From NCBI RefSeq assembly GCF_002583405.1, contig NZ_BCMJ01000008.1, forward strand, positions 1 to 64,000: a stretch of 64,000 nt of DNA, given 5' to 3'. How positions within the stretch are numbered: position 1 is the stretch's first letter; each line of letters begins with the position of its first letter. The DNA comes from Secundilactobacillus silagincola (lineage in GTDB: Bacteria > Bacillota > Bacilli > Lactobacillales > Lactobacillaceae). The position numbers were made by a program, and so were the translations under genes. The notes under the pieces are model-generated. The model was given only the letters and a program-made list of their open reading frames with translations, ran no database searches and was not told the DNA's origin. This document shows positions 44,674 to 54,238 of this stretch, piece after piece.

Positions 44674-46926
44674 ATGCTGTGTCAGAATTGTCATCAACGT
44701 GAAGCGACGATTCATTTGTACCTGAATGTGAATGGTCAGCGACAGCAAGTTGATCTTTGTCAAAATTGCTATCAACTTCTTAAAAATCAGCAGAATAACT
44801 CTAATCCTGGAAATGGAGGCGCACAAATGGCACAAGATCCATTTGGTTTTGGTAACCTAGATGATATTTTCCGCGCCATGCAGGGCGGTAACCCTAATGG
44901 CAATCCTCAAGGCTATCAGCAACAGGTACCGCCTACCCAACCAAGCGGTCCCCGTAACGGTGGTGGCCAAAATGGTAACGGCAACGGTGGCCTACTAGGA
45001 CAATACGGGTTAGACCTCACCCAATTAGCGAGTGAAGGCAAGATCGACCCCGTCATTGGCCGTGATCGTGAAATTTCTCGCGTTATCGAAATTTTAAATC
45101 GACGAACGAAGAACAATCCCGTTTTAATCGGTGAAGCCGGTGTTGGTAAAACGGCGGTAGTTGAAGGGTTAGCTCAAAAAATCGTTTCCGGCGACGTTCC
45201 GCAGAAACTGCAAAACAAGAAGATTATTCGTTTTGACGTGGTTTCCCTTGTCCAAGGAACTGGTATCCGTGGTCAATTTGAGCAACGGATGCAACAGTTA
45301 ATGAAGGAAGTTACCGATAATCCTAACGTGATCCTCTTTATTGACGAAATCCACGAAATCGTGGGTGCTGGTAACGCTGAGGGCGGCATGGACGCTGGTA
45401 ACGTCTTAAAACCAGCCCTTGCTCGTGGCGAATTCCAGTTAGTCGGTGCGACAACTTTAAATGAATACCGTGATATTGAAAAGGATCAAGCACTGGCTCG
45501 TCGTTTGCAGCCTGTTACTGTAAACGAACCATCTCCTGAGGAAGCCGTTAAGATTTTAAAGGGTATCCAAAAGAAGTACGAAGATTATCACCACGTCCAC
45601 TATACGGACGGTGCCCTAGAAGCAGCGGTCAAATTATCCGACCGTTACATCCAAGACCGTTTCTTACCTGATAAGGCGATCGACCTGCTTGATGAATCAG
45701 GTTCCAAGAAGAACTTAACCATTAACGTTGTTGATCCAAAGACCATCGATGATAAGATTAAGTCGGCTGAAGATCAGAAACAAGCCGCTTTGAAACAGGA
45801 AGATTACGAAAAAGCCGCTTATTACCGCGATCAAGTTAACAAACTTGAAGACGCTAAAAAGTCACAGACCGGTACCACTTCTTCCGATGATGAACCGCAA
45901 GTTACTGAAGAAGACATGCAGCAAATTGTTGAAGAGAAGACCGGCATTCCAGTCGGTGAACTTCAAAACAAGGAACAGCAGCAGTTGCGTGACTTAGGAA
46001 GCTCATTGAAAGATCACGTGATTGGTCAAGACGATGCCGTAGATAAAGTATCACGTGCCATTCGGCGTAACCGAATCGGTCTCAATGGTACTGGCCGGCC
46101 AATTGGTTCATTTCTGTTCGTTGGCCCTACCGGTGTTGGTAAAACTGAATTAGCTAAGCAACTCGCTCGTGAACTATTTGGTTCAACCGAGGCCATGATT
46201 CGGTTTGACATGTCTGAGTACATGGAGCCGCATTCAGTGGCTAAGCTGATTGGTTCACCTCCTGGCTATGTTGGGTACGAAGAAGCTGGTCAATTAACTG
46301 AACAGGTTCGTCGCCACCCTTACAGCTTGATTTTGCTGGACGAAGTTGAGAAAGCCCACCCAGACGTTATGCACATGTTCCTGCAGATTTTGGATGATGG
46401 GCGCTTGACTGATTCACAAGGCCGGACCGTTTCCTTTAAGGATACGATCATCATCATGACCTCTAATGCAGGTTCTGGTGACGCCGAAGCCAGCGTTGGG
46501 TTTGGTGCTGAAGTTTCTGGCAAGACCCACTCCGTTCTCGATCAATTAACTAACTACTTCAAACCTGAATTCTTGAACCGATTTGACGACATTATCGAAT
46601 TCAACTCCCTTACTAAGGAGAACTTGATGAAGATCGTTGACCTCATGATCACTGATGTCAATGGCATGCTTGCCAACCAAGGTTTGCACATTCACGTCAC
46701 TGAACCGGTTGAAGCGAAACTTGTGGAACTGGGTTACGATCCTGCTATGGGGGCCCGTCCATTACGGCGTGTGATTCAGGAACAAATAGAAGACCGGATT
46801 GCGGACTTCTACTTGGAGCACAATGACGTTAAGAACTTAGTCGCTAAGATTGAAAATGGTGACATTACGCTTGCTGAAGAATCACCGGCTGCACCTGCAA
46901 CTAGTGAAAACAAGACTAAGAAGTAA
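44674..46926 (+). CDS. clpE: ATP-dependent Clp protease ATPase ClpE
   Basis: A 750-residue HSP100 protein. The N-terminal zinc finger has two Cys-x2-Cys pairs (CQNCHQRE and CQNCYQLL) and marks ClpE. A Gly/Asn/Gln-rich linker follows (residues about 45-108), then AAA domain 1 ([26 protein letters not shown]), a short UVR-type middle domain, and AAA domain 2 ([27 protein letters not shown]). It unfolds damaged proteins for ClpP. GAGGAG precedes ATG 44674. Control by CtsR and probably HrcA is predicted from upstream sites. Confidence 0.96.
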   Translation: MLCQNCHQREATIHLYLNVNGQRQQVDLCQNCYQLLKNQQNNSNPGNGGAQMAQDPFGFGNLDDIFRAMQGGNPNGNPQGYQQQVPPTQPSGPRNGGGQNGNGNGGLLGQYGLDLTQLASEGKIDPVIGRDREISRVIEILNRRTKNNPVLIGEAGVGKTAVVEGLAQKIVSGDVPQKLQNKKIIRFDVVSLVQGTGIRGQFEQRMQQLMKEVTDNPNVILFIDEIHEIVGAGNAEGGMDAGNVLKPALARGEFQLVGATTLNEYRDIEKDQALARRLQPVTVNEPSPEEAVKILKGIQKKYEDYHHVHYTDGALEAAVKLSDRYIQDRFLPDKAIDLLDESGSKKNLTINVVDPKTIDDKIKSAEDQKQAALKQEDYEKAAYYRDQVNKLEDAKKSQTGTTSSDDEPQVTEEDMQQIVEEKTGIPVGELQNKEQQQLRDLGSSLKDHVIGQDDAVDKVSRAIRRNRIGLNGTGRPIGSFLFVGPTGVGKTELAKQLARELFGSTEAMIRFDMSEYMEPHSVAKLIGSPPGYVGYEEAGQLTEQVRRHPYSLILLDEVEKAHPDVMHMFLQILDDGRLTDSQGRTVSFKDTIIIMTSNAGSGDAEASVGFGAEVSGKTHSVLDQLTNYFKPEFLNRFDDIIEFNSLTKENLMKIVDLMITDVNGMLANQGLHIHVTEPVEAKLVELGYDPAMGARPLRRVIQEQIEDRIADFYLEHNDVKNLVAKIENGDITLAEESPAAPATSENKTKK

Positions 46927-46934
46927 TGTATGAT

Positions 46935-46976
46935 GAGAGCCCGACTATCATTTATGTGGTAGCCGAGCTCTTTTTG
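46935..46976 (+). terminator. Terminator of clpE
   Basis: AGAGC...CTA and TAG...GCTCT form an imperfect 12-bp stem (two mismatches), ending in TTTTT. It lies nine bases past the clpE stop. Confidence 0.75.
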
Positions 46977-46999
46977 TATTCTCAGCAACTAATATCTCC

Positions 47000-47015
47000 G
47001 CGAAACCGTTTCCGC
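47000..47015. promoter_or_regulatory. cre-like palindrome before MucBP-type gene
   Basis: GCGAAACCGTTTCCGC matches the cre core except the leading T of TGNAA, and overlaps the candidate -35 box of the gene at 47070. Confidence 0.38.
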
Positions 47016-47037
47016 AGCCTAATAGTTGGGGTATACT
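47009..47037 (+). promoter_or_regulatory. Candidate promoter of MucBP-type gene
   Basis: -10 TATACT (47032-47037) with -35 TTTCCG at 17-bp spacing (47009-47014). The -35 is poor. Confidence 0.45.
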
Positions 47038-47069
47038 AGAGGTAACGTTACAGTGAGAGGGGGATCCGC

Positions 47070-48164
47070 ATGGCTTTTTTTGATCGACTACGAAAATTAA
47101 TGACTAAAAATCGACCACGAACCCCCTCTCACCGGAGAAAAATCGTTCCAACAGAAAAAACTGGTATACGAAACAGACATGCCGGTATTAAACCAGCTCG
47201 TCAGTTGACGATTCAAGCCAGCCCTGAAACTAAAACTTCAAAATTAGATTCCGCTACGAAAGTAACTTCCGAAAAAACCGTTGAAACTCAACCGGCATCC
47301 GCAGTGATGCTGGTTTTGTATCTGGATGATCAGAATCAGTCACTGGCAAAACCACAGTGGCTCAACGGTCAGTTGGGTGAAAAAATCCACTTTAGTCCTC
47401 GCCATATTGATAATTATCTACTGTTTCACATCATTGGTTTTACTACCGTATTTGCCAGTCCATACCGCATCATGACACTGCAGTACACGAAAAAATTAGG
47501 TCACCCAGTTATCATGTATTCCGTTGACTACGACACTCGGGAAATGATTGCGCCACCGGTTATCCAAACTGGCGCTGTCAATCAACCTTTCGCCTTTAGC
47601 ACAGCAGTCATCGACGGCTTTCATTTGATTAAGGCCAGCCGTTCGCTAACTGGACATTTTACTGACCAGGCACAGACGATCATTGTCATGCTACGTCGTA
47701 ATAGCTGGATGGCTGTTCAACGCATCAGTATCTTTGTTAAATTACTGGAGAGTACGCGGATTTTAAATCAACCCGATGGTGACCCGTATCGTTACGAATT
47801 TCCGAAAAATTCAGTTTGGCGCGCCTTTATTCGGGTTAATACTCAAAACGGTGAAACCTGGTTCAATTTGGGTGGTCCACAATGGATCAACGGCAAAAAC
47901 ATTACTCAGACTGACCGGCCAGAAAATCAACAAATCGCTCACCGTAAGCCCCTAACCTTTACACCAGTTAAACAAGTTGCCGTCATCGATTTTGTTGCCG
48001 GTCGCTCGTTACACACTTACGATCGGCCAAACGGTCAAGCAGTAAAGTTGATTGCCGATGGTACGAGGGTTCAAATTACCGGTGAATATACGGATATTCA
48101 TCAGCTTAAATGGTACCGAATGGCCGATGATACGGTCATTCGAGCTCAGTACGTTAAATTATAA
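47070..48164 (+). CDS. MucBP/SH3-like repeat protein without signal peptide
   Basis: A 364-residue protein that I cannot name. Residues 1-75 are basic and disordered. Residues 80-140 and 147-210 look like two MucBP repeats; the second, with EMIAPPVIQTGAVNQPF and GHFTDQAQTIIVML, matches the MucBP pattern well. Residues about 218-278 and 305-364 look like two SH3/GW-type cell wall modules (GETWFNLGGPQWING; LKWYRMADDTVIRAQYV). These modules normally sit on secreted proteins, yet there is no signal peptide, membrane helix or LPXTG. AGAGGGGG precedes ATG 47070. It is monocistronic. Domain calls are by eye. Confidence 0.7.
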   Translation: MAFFDRLRKLMTKNRPRTPSHRRKIVPTEKTGIRNRHAGIKPARQLTIQASPETKTSKLDSATKVTSEKTVETQPASAVMLVLYLDDQNQSLAKPQWLNGQLGEKIHFSPRHIDNYLLFHIIGFTTVFASPYRIMTLQYTKKLGHPVIMYSVDYDTREMIAPPVIQTGAVNQPFAFSTAVIDGFHLIKASRSLTGHFTDQAQTIIVMLRRNSWMAVQRISIFVKLLESTRILNQPDGDPYRYEFPKNSVWRAFIRVNTQNGETWFNLGGPQWINGKNITQTDRPENQQIAHRKPLTFTPVKQVAVIDFVAGRSLHTYDRPNGQAVKLIADGTRVQITGEYTDIHQLKWYRMADDTVIRAQYVKL

Positions 48165-48171
48165 TGGTATA

Positions 48172-48215
48172 AAATACACCACGATGCCAGCCAATACTGA
48201 CACCGTGGTGTATTT
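48172..48215. terminator. Bidirectional terminator
   Basis: AAATACACCAC and GTGGTGTATTT pair perfectly around a 22-base loop. It lies between the convergent MucBP-type gene and the P-type ATPase gene. A TTTTA run is present on the minus side only. Confidence 0.75.
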
Positions 48216-48217
48216 AG

Positions 48218-50863
48218 TTACTCTTCATCTAAAACCATTGGTGATTTAACTTTAATCAGTTTCACCCGCTTGTTAATTTCAAGCACGCAGCTCGGAATGA
48301 AGATGGCGATGAGGATAACTAGCCAATTAATTGCCGGCAAAGCGGTTAACTGGAACGCATCCCGCAACCACGGGAAGATTGCTGTACAAGCAACAAAACT
48401 GGCTGCCAGTAGTACGCCAGCATTCAAAGCTGGATTGCGGCGAATCCCCTGCCATGATAAGGGAGAACGCTGCTTGATCGGATAAATATCAATCATGGAA
48501 CCCAGTGCCAGAGTGAAGAACAGCATAGTCATCCCAACGGCAGGGTCATTATTAGCAAGTCCGAAGCGACCTAAACTGTATACCCCCAAAGTCAAAATGA
48601 TAAACGTTGTGGTTCGAACAGCTACCCGCTGACCTAAACCATCCGCAAAAATGCTAGTCTTTCTGCTGATTGGCGGTCGTTTCATGTTTCGTACTTCGGC
48701 TGGTTCACGACTAAGATAGAACCCTGGAATTCCATCCGCCAATACGTTGATCAGCAACAGCTGTTCCGCAATCAGCGGTGCGCCCCAGCCAATACCTACC
48801 GCGAAAATCATCAGGAAAATCTGAGCGAAGTTAACACCGATCAAGAATTCAACCGCTTTTAAAATATTTTGATAAACCGCTCGACCCGTAGATACTGCGG
48901 CAACAATGGTTTCAAAATTGTCATCCGTCAAAATCATATCACTGGCGTTCTTGGACACTTCAGTCCCGGTAATGCCCATGGCAACACCTACATCAGCGGC
49001 CTTCAACGCAGGTGCATCATTGACCCCATCACCGGTCATAGCCACCGTCGCACCCTGTTGCTGCCAAGCTTTAACGATTCGAATCTTATCTTCGGGTGAC
49101 ACCCGCGCATAAACACTGATGGCTTCAATCTGTTCAGTGAGCTGCTGATCCGTGAGCTCCCGCAATGCCGCACCCGTTATGACCTGGTCACCGGCACGTA
49201 AAATACCGATTTGTTTGGCAATGGCTTTCGCGGTTTCCAGATGATCACCCGTGATCATCACGGTTCGGATCCCCGCTTCCGCAGCTTGTGCTACCGCGGC
49301 GATTGCCGTTTCTCTTGGCGGATCGATCATCCCAATCAACCCGGCAAAAATTAAATCATGCTGTAGGTCTTCAATCGGTGTATTAGGCATGGTATCAAAG
49401 TACTTGTACCCTACTGCCAGTACTCGCAGTGCATTGTGGGCAAAACGGTCGTGAATCTGGTTCATTTTGGCTTGCTCACTAGCTGATTGTTTAAGCGGTA
49501 AGCGATCAATTGCCCCCTTCACGATCAGTAATGCCCTGCCATCCGGTAATTGATGAAGCGTCGCCATAGTTTTCTTCGTTGAATTAAAGGGGTCTTCAGC
49601 CACTCGAAGCGCATCACGCTCAAAGTCGGCTCGGGTTAATCCTTCGGCCGCCAACCAGCGAACAATGGCTAACTCAGTGGAATCACCAATTTCCACCCAT
49701 TCATCGTTCACTTTTTCACGGGTGGCATTGGTCGCCAGTCCCATTAACTGCATCAGCGTTTTGGTCTGCTCTTGAAGCGGACCATTACCCACCGTTGTTG
49801 GTTCCGAATCAAAAACCGACCAGACCTGTGTGACCGTCATCTGATTTTGGGTCAACGTCCCCGTCTTGTCGGAGGCAATCACGTTTACGCCACCAATCGT
49901 TTCAACGGCATCTACCCGACGCATAATGGCGTGCTGCTTAGCCATTGCTCCGACCCCGTGAGACAAACTAATGGTCACGATGATCGGCAAGGTTTCCGGC
50001 ACTGCTGCCACGGCCAGCGAAACCCCGATCATCAAAGCATCCGTTAGCGTATCACCCTGGAAAAAGAGACCTAAAATGGTAATAATAATACCACCTACGA
50101 CTGCAACTGCCGTCAGCCGACTAGAAAGCTGATTCAACCGTTTTTGTAATGGCGTTGTTCGTGTCTTTGTCCGGTTCAGCATACCTGCAATACTACCGAT
50201 GGCCGTATTCATTCCAATAGCAGTGACTACCATCTGACCGGTTCCCTGCGTCACACCCGTCCCGGAAAAAGCTTCATTGACGCGATCACCGATTTCAGCT
50301 GCTTCTGCCACCGGTTCCGCCGTTTTCTTAACCGGTTCACTTTCTCCAGTCAAAATAGCCTCATCGATTCGTAAATCGGTTGCTTCAACTAATCGACCGT
50401 CTGCGGGGATCTGATTTCCCCCTGACAGTATAACCACGTCGCCAACGACCAGATCAGCGGCATCGATAACCTGTTGTTGGCCATCACGCATCACGGTCAC
50501 TTCATGGACGTTCATCTTTTTTAAGGCGGCTAAGGATTTTTCGGCACTATGTTCTTGATACATGCCAATCAGCACGTTGATCACTAGAATACTACCAATC
50601 ACAATGGTTTTCGTCCAGCCACCGTCTGCTGCAACAGCCAGATACGTCGACAACGCCACCGCAAATAATAGCACCAGTGACGCCACATCAGACAAATGGC
50701 GCCAAATCTTTTGAATAAGTGTTGGCGGCTTTTCTTCCTGCAACACGTTGCGACCATCATCTTGTCGCTGTGTCACCTGGACTTCAGTCAGCCCACTGGT
50801 CAAATTAGTTTTAAGTACCGTCTCCAGTTCTTGACGGTTCCTCTCAGCATTCGTCATTGTCAT
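48218..50863 (-). CDS. P2-type cation-transporting ATPase
   Basis: An 881-residue P-type ATPase with about ten helices. Motifs: ILTGESEPV (actuator), helix 4 VAAVPETLPIIV, phosphorylation site SDKTGTLTQNQM, TGDHLETA and the hinge MTGDGVNDAPALKAADVGVAMG. The C-terminal cation ATPase domain ends with LLINVLADGIPGFYLSREPAE. It resembles the P2A group that exports calcium or manganese (PMR1, YloB, LMCA1), but helix 4 has PETLP where SERCA-like pumps have PEGLP, so the ion is uncertain. AAGGA precedes ATG 50863. Monocistronic. Confidence 0.9.
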   Translation of the reverse strand: MTMTNAERNRQELETVLKTNLTSGLTEVQVTQRQDDGRNVLQEEKPPTLIQKIWRHLSDVASLVLLFAVALSTYLAVAADGGWTKTIVIGSILVINVLIGMYQEHSAEKSLAALKKMNVHEVTVMRDGQQQVIDAADLVVGDVVILSGGNQIPADGRLVEATDLRIDEAILTGESEPVKKTAEPVAEAAEIGDRVNEAFSGTGVTQGTGQMVVTAIGMNTAIGSIAGMLNRTKTRTTPLQKRLNQLSSRLTAVAVVGGIIITILGLFFQGDTLTDALMIGVSLAVAAVPETLPIIVTISLSHGVGAMAKQHAIMRRVDAVETIGGVNVIASDKTGTLTQNQMTVTQVWSVFDSEPTTVGNGPLQEQTKTLMQLMGLATNATREKVNDEWVEIGDSTELAIVRWLAAEGLTRADFERDALRVAEDPFNSTKKTMATLHQLPDGRALLIVKGAIDRLPLKQSASEQAKMNQIHDRFAHNALRVLAVGYKYFDTMPNTPIEDLQHDLIFAGLIGMIDPPRETAIAAVAQAAEAGIRTVMITGDHLETAKAIAKQIGILRAGDQVITGAALRELTDQQLTEQIEAISVYARVSPEDKIRIVKAWQQQGATVAMTGDGVNDAPALKAADVGVAMGITGTEVSKNASDMILTDDNFETIVAAVSTGRAVYQNILKAVEFLIGVNFAQIFLMIFAVGIGWGAPLIAEQLLLINVLADGIPGFYLSREPAEVRNMKRPPISRKTSIFADGLGQRVAVRTTTFIILTLGVYSLGRFGLANNDPAVGMTMLFFTLALGSMIDIYPIKQRSPLSWQGIRRNPALNAGVLLAASFVACTAIFPWLRDAFQLTALPAINWLVILIAIFIPSCVLEINKRVKLIKVKSPMVLDEE

Positions 50864-50980
50864 AGTCAGCAGTCCTTTCTATGGGCGCTAGCCAGTCTAT
50901 ATCTACTTTTAGTGTACAGAATGCGCTGCCGAGATACCATGAATTAATTATGATTAGTATTAGAATTCTTCATGAATTTA

Positions 50981-51205
50981 AAAAGAGGTTGTGCTATAAA
51001 TCTATATTGGTAAGTATCTCAATTAATTTTTGGCCAGAATTAGTTTTTACTGTGCCTTGGAGCTATACAGAAATATAGCCTAATTACGCAACAAAACTCA
51101 AATTCCGGCCATTTAACGCAAATAATGCCTATTCCGCAAAAAGCACGGAATAGGCATTATTTGCGTTAAATTCTGGAATCTACCGAGTTTTGTCACAGCT
51201 TGTTT
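50981..51205. repeat. Nested inverted-repeat element (MITE-like)
   Basis: The gap between the ATPase and pepD holds a palindromic structure of about 225 bp. Imperfect ends AAAGAGGTTGTG (50982-50993) and CACAGCTTGTTT (51194-51205) match at nine of twelve positions. Inside them ACAAAACTC (51091-51099) pairs with GAGTTTTGT (51185-51193), followed by the perfect 24-bp hairpin. No ORF or transposase lies within. It could be a non-autonomous mobile element, an intergenic repeat or a bidirectional terminator. Confidence 0.6.
51113..51169. repeat. Perfect 24-bp inverted repeat
   Basis: The arm 51113-51136 (starts TTAACGCAAATAATG) is the exact reverse complement of 51146-51169 (ends TTTGCGTTAA), around the nine-base loop CAAAAAGCA. 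It is the longest perfect inverted repeat seen in the window and forms the core of the larger element. Confidence 0.92.
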
Positions 51206-51220
51206 AGATAAGGATAATTT

Positions 51221-52642
51221 CTACAAATTAACGTCCATGTTAAACGTTAACTTAGACAGTTCCAAACCATGTTCAAACAAATCATTCATTAACTTAGTCG
51301 TTCTGGCCTTCATCTCAGAAACAATTAGATAGTTTTGCTGGGTAAGATACGTTGTCAATTCTTCACCGGACAGTTTGCTGGCGACTTCATCGGTCTTCCC
51401 AATATGCTGTGTAAACAATTCTTGACTAGCTGTTAGATAATCGCGGTCGTCCTGCACAAATTCTGCGTACCGTGATTCAACCAACACAGATAACTTGCGA
51501 TACATCCAATAGGCACTTTCTTGGTCAGCGTGCACAGGGGTGTTCACGTAGGAAGGATCCGTATCGTTAGCGTTGGCAAAGAATGGCACGTAAGGACTAA
51601 AGGCTGGTACGCCCAGACAAAGCCACATGATGGCTGATTGTGCTTCAGGCACGTTATTTCTTAACTGCAGCACGTGAGAATTTTGCGTCCGGTTCATAGA
51701 AATGGGCCGAAACTTGGTCTTCAGTTTCTCAGGGCCATTTCCTAACGGATCATAGTCCGTCTCGTTGTAATGTGACCCCAGAATAAAGCTAATATCCGCC
51801 ACGCTGATTTTACGGTTGGCATGGCAAATAAATGGTAGCTCTGATGAAGTTGGTGACTGTTCAACGTCTGGCATCAAATAACGTTGACCGTACCAAACGC
51901 GTGGTGTGTTGTAATGACGATCTTTCTCCGTACTGGTACCGAAAATATGACGAAAGTTCCAGTCAGATTGATCAGGATTTAAATGATGCTCGGACACAAA
52001 GTCTTGAATACCATCAGAGTACATAAAATTATCGGAATCATCAAAATCCACCGATTGAATGGCGACTTGATTAGCAGTAATCACAAAAGCATCGTCTGGG
52101 ACGCGTTGGGCAACCCAGTGATGACCCGTCACGATTTCCATATACCAAGCTTCATCCTTATCAGCGAACAAGACACCGTTACCTTCTGGCGAACCATACT
52201 GTTTAATTAAATCGCCCAGTACCTTAACACCGTTACGAGCGCTAGTGATCACTGGTAATACCATCGTCTGCATGGTATCTTCAGCCATGCCGTCAGCAAC
52301 TAACGGGTCAAAAGCTAGCGCGTTAGGATTACCATACACACTTTCCGTAGCGCTCATGGCAACGTTGTGAGCATTGATACCACTCTCCTCATAAAGGCCA
52401 ACCTTATCGACCTCTACGTTTGGCGTCGCCTGATAGCGAACCGCGTTCTTAGGGAGTGGTGCTTCAAACCCGTTTTGGGTCGATTGTAAAATTTTGCCTT
52501 CATTTTCTTCTGGTTGATGCATGTAAAAACGTTGCGGCGTTAACGGCAAAAACGTATCGTCATTTCTAGCAATCATGACGGAACCGTCAATTGACGCGTT
52601 CTTACCAACTAAAACTGAGGTACAAGCTGAAAGATGTGTCAT
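51221..52642 (-). CDS. pepD: C69 family dipeptidase PepD
   Basis: A 473-residue Ntn-hydrolase dipeptidase. The opening MTHLSACTSVLVGKNASIDG carries Cys7, the nucleophile exposed by autoprocessing in this family, then the C69 stretches SVMIARNDD, MSATESVYGNP and WYMEIVTGHHWVAQRVPDD. It releases amino acids from a broad range of dipeptides in the cytosol. AAAGGAG precedes ATG 52642. It is divergent from nox and may share a cre-like site with it. Confidence 0.93.
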   Translation of the reverse strand: MTHLSACTSVLVGKNASIDGSVMIARNDDTFLPLTPQRFYMHQPEENEGKILQSTQNGFEAPLPKNAVRYQATPNVEVDKVGLYEESGINAHNVAMSATESVYGNPNALAFDPLVADGMAEDTMQTMVLPVITSARNGVKVLGDLIKQYGSPEGNGVLFADKDEAWYMEIVTGHHWVAQRVPDDAFVITANQVAIQSVDFDDSDNFMYSDGIQDFVSEHHLNPDQSDWNFRHIFGTSTEKDRHYNTPRVWYGQRYLMPDVEQSPTSSELPFICHANRKISVADISFILGSHYNETDYDPLGNGPEKLKTKFRPISMNRTQNSHVLQLRNNVPEAQSAIMWLCLGVPAFSPYVPFFANANDTDPSYVNTPVHADQESAYWMYRKLSVLVESRYAEFVQDDRDYLTASQELFTQHIGKTDEVASKLSGEELTTYLTQQNYLIVSEMKARTTKLMNDLFEHGLELSKLTFNMDVNL

Positions 52643-52673
52643 GGAAATTCTCCTTTAAATTTTGTCTGCTATT

Positions 52674-52701
52674 AGTATATCGCAATTTAATTATTCGAAA
52701 A
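52674..52701 (-). promoter_or_regulatory. Promoter of pepD
   Basis: Minus strand: -10 TATACT (52679-52674) and a poor -35 TTTTCG (52701-52696) at 16-bp spacing. Confidence 0.5.
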
Positions 52702-52704
52702 CAC

Positions 52705-52718
52705 TGTAAGCGATTTCT
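52705..52718 (+). promoter_or_regulatory. cre-like site between pepD and nox
   Basis: TGTAAGCGATTTCT fits TGNAANCGNWNNCW fully; only the preceding base (C) departs from the consensus. It lies between the -35 boxes of the divergent pepD and nox promoters. Confidence 0.55.
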
Positions 52719-52724
52719 TTTTTC

Positions 52725-52742
52725 TTGTGAAACTATTGACAA
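52725..52742 (+). promoter_or_regulatory. Rex-like operator of nox
   Basis: TTGTGAAACTATTGACAA matches the Rex consensus TTGTGAA-N4-TTCACAA at all but one position. It overlaps the -35 box of nox, where a NADH-sensing Rex repressor would block transcription. Confidence 0.62.
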
Positions 52743-52763
52743 CCACTTTCTCTCGTGTAAAAT
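52736..52763 (+). promoter_or_regulatory. Promoter of nox
   Basis: Perfect -35 TTGACA (52736-52741), 16-bp spacer, -10 TAAAAT (52758-52763). Confidence 0.75.
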
Positions 52764-52817
52764 ACAATTGTGAACAACTATACTTAATTAAATGTTTTAA
52801 CATAGGAGGACATTTTG

Positions 52818-54167
52818 ATGAAGGTCGCAGTGATTGGTTGTACCCATGCAGGTACGTTTGCAACAAAACAAATTTTAGCGGAGAATCCTGATGCTGAGGT
52901 AACAGTTTACGAAAAAAACGATGTGATTTCGTTTCTATCTTGCGGGATTGCGCTTTACTTAGGCGGACAAGTGAAGGATCCACAAGGACTTTTCTATTCA
53001 AATCCAGATGAATTATCAAAACTCGGGGCAACAGTTTTGATGAGACACAACGTAACAGCTATTGATAATCAGGCACACACCATTACCGTGGAGGACCTGG
53101 CAACCCACGAAGTCACCACCAGCTCATATGATAAATTAGTGATGACATCGGGCTCTTGGCCTATCATCCCACCAATTCCCGGTATTGATAGCGATAAGGT
53201 ACTGCTGTGCAAAAACTGGGCTCATGCTCAAACGCTTTTCCAAAAAGCAGAAAATGCTAAGCGAATCGCCGTTATTGGTGCCGGCTACATTGGTGCTGAA
53301 CTAGCTGAAGCCTATTCACTCAAGGGGCATGATGTCACATTGATTGATGCTCAAGATCGCGTTATGCCAAAATATTTTGATAGTGCGTTTACCGATAAAA
53401 TCGAAGATGAATACCGTGCACACAACGTTCAGTTAGCCTTGAGTCAAAAAGTTCAGGGGTTTGAAACAACCGCTGATGGTGTCACGATCACCACGGATAA
53501 AGAAGCCATCGACGTTGATCTTGCAGTTTTATGCATTGGTTTCCGGCCAAACACCGACCTATTAGCAGGCAAAGTAGACATGGCCAAAAATGGTGCCATT
53601 CTAACCAACGACTACATGCAAACCAGTGACCCGGATATTTTTGCTGCCGGCGATAGTGCAGCGGTGCACTACAATCCAACGGGTAAGAATGCTTACATTC
53701 CATTAGCAACCAACGCGGTTCGTCAAGGAATCCTGGTTGGAAAAAACATCGTTAAACCAACGGTGAAATACATGGGAACACAATCATCATCTGGCTTGGC
53801 TCTCTACGGTACCTCGCTTTGCTCAACGGGATTAACCTATGAAGCTGCGAAGGCCCAAGGCATTAACGCTGAGCAGGTCATTATTACGGATAACTACCGG
53901 CCAGAATTCATGCCAACTACCCTTCCTGTCACCATGTCCTTGGTCTTTAATCCGGACACCCGTGAAATTCTCGGTGGTGCTCTGATGAGTAAATACGATA
54001 TTTCACAATCTGCAAACTTACTATCCGTTTGCATCCAAAATCACAACACCATTGATGACCTCGCAATGGTCGACATGTTATTCCAACCCAACTTCGACCG
54101 GCCATTTAACTACCTAAACATTCTGGGTCAAGCTGCTCAAGAAAAATTAACCACGGTAAAAGCTTAA
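52818..54167 (+). CDS. nox: NADH oxidase (water-forming type)
   Basis: A 449-residue flavoprotein of the pyridine nucleotide-disulfide oxidoreductase class III. The first FAD motif begins VAVIGCTHAGTFA, redox-active Cys42 is in SFLSCGIAL, the NAD motif is IAVIGAGYIGAELAEAYSLKG and the second FAD motif is TSDPDIFAAGDSAAV. It oxidises NADH with oxygen to water, regenerating NAD in aerated cultures, which spares ethanol formation in heterofermenters. ATG 52818 follows AGGAGG by eight bases. Upstream Rex-like and cre-like sites suggest redox and carbon control. Confidence 0.93.
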   Translation: MKVAVIGCTHAGTFATKQILAENPDAEVTVYEKNDVISFLSCGIALYLGGQVKDPQGLFYSNPDELSKLGATVLMRHNVTAIDNQAHTITVEDLATHEVTTSSYDKLVMTSGSWPIIPPIPGIDSDKVLLCKNWAHAQTLFQKAENAKRIAVIGAGYIGAELAEAYSLKGHDVTLIDAQDRVMPKYFDSAFTDKIEDEYRAHNVQLALSQKVQGFETTADGVTITTDKEAIDVDLAVLCIGFRPNTDLLAGKVDMAKNGAILTNDYMQTSDPDIFAAGDSAAVHYNPTGKNAYIPLATNAVRQGILVGKNIVKPTVKYMGTQSSSGLALYGTSLCSTGLTYEAAKAQGINAEQVIITDNYRPEFMPTTLPVTMSLVFNPDTREILGGALMSKYDISQSANLLSVCIQNHNTIDDLAMVDMLFQPNFDRPFNYLNILGQAAQEKLTTVKA

Positions 54168-54181
54168 TCATCATGTAAATC

Positions 54182-54229
54182 AAAAAATCCTGATACTCAG
54201 CGAAACGGCTGAACATCAGGATTTTTTTA
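54182..54229. terminator. Bidirectional terminator nox / prfC
   Basis: AAAAAATCCTGAT pairs with ATCAGGATTTTTT, and an inner CAGC/GCTG stem lies inside. It sits between convergent nox and prfC. Confidence 0.9.
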
Positions 54230-54238
54230 TATTTTCTA

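Noticed and set aside
47070-48164. Wall hydrolase (lysin) reading of the SH3-like protein
   Set aside because: No amidase, lysozyme, NlpC/P60 or peptidase domain is present, nor a signal peptide.
48218-50947. Manganese riboswitch (yybP-ykoY) before the P-type ATPase
   Set aside because: The leader between a possible TACACT -10 box and the start is too short and shows no matching stems.
50981-51205. Insertion sequence
   Set aside because: No transposase frame, and the ends are only imperfect; kept as a MITE-like repeat instead.
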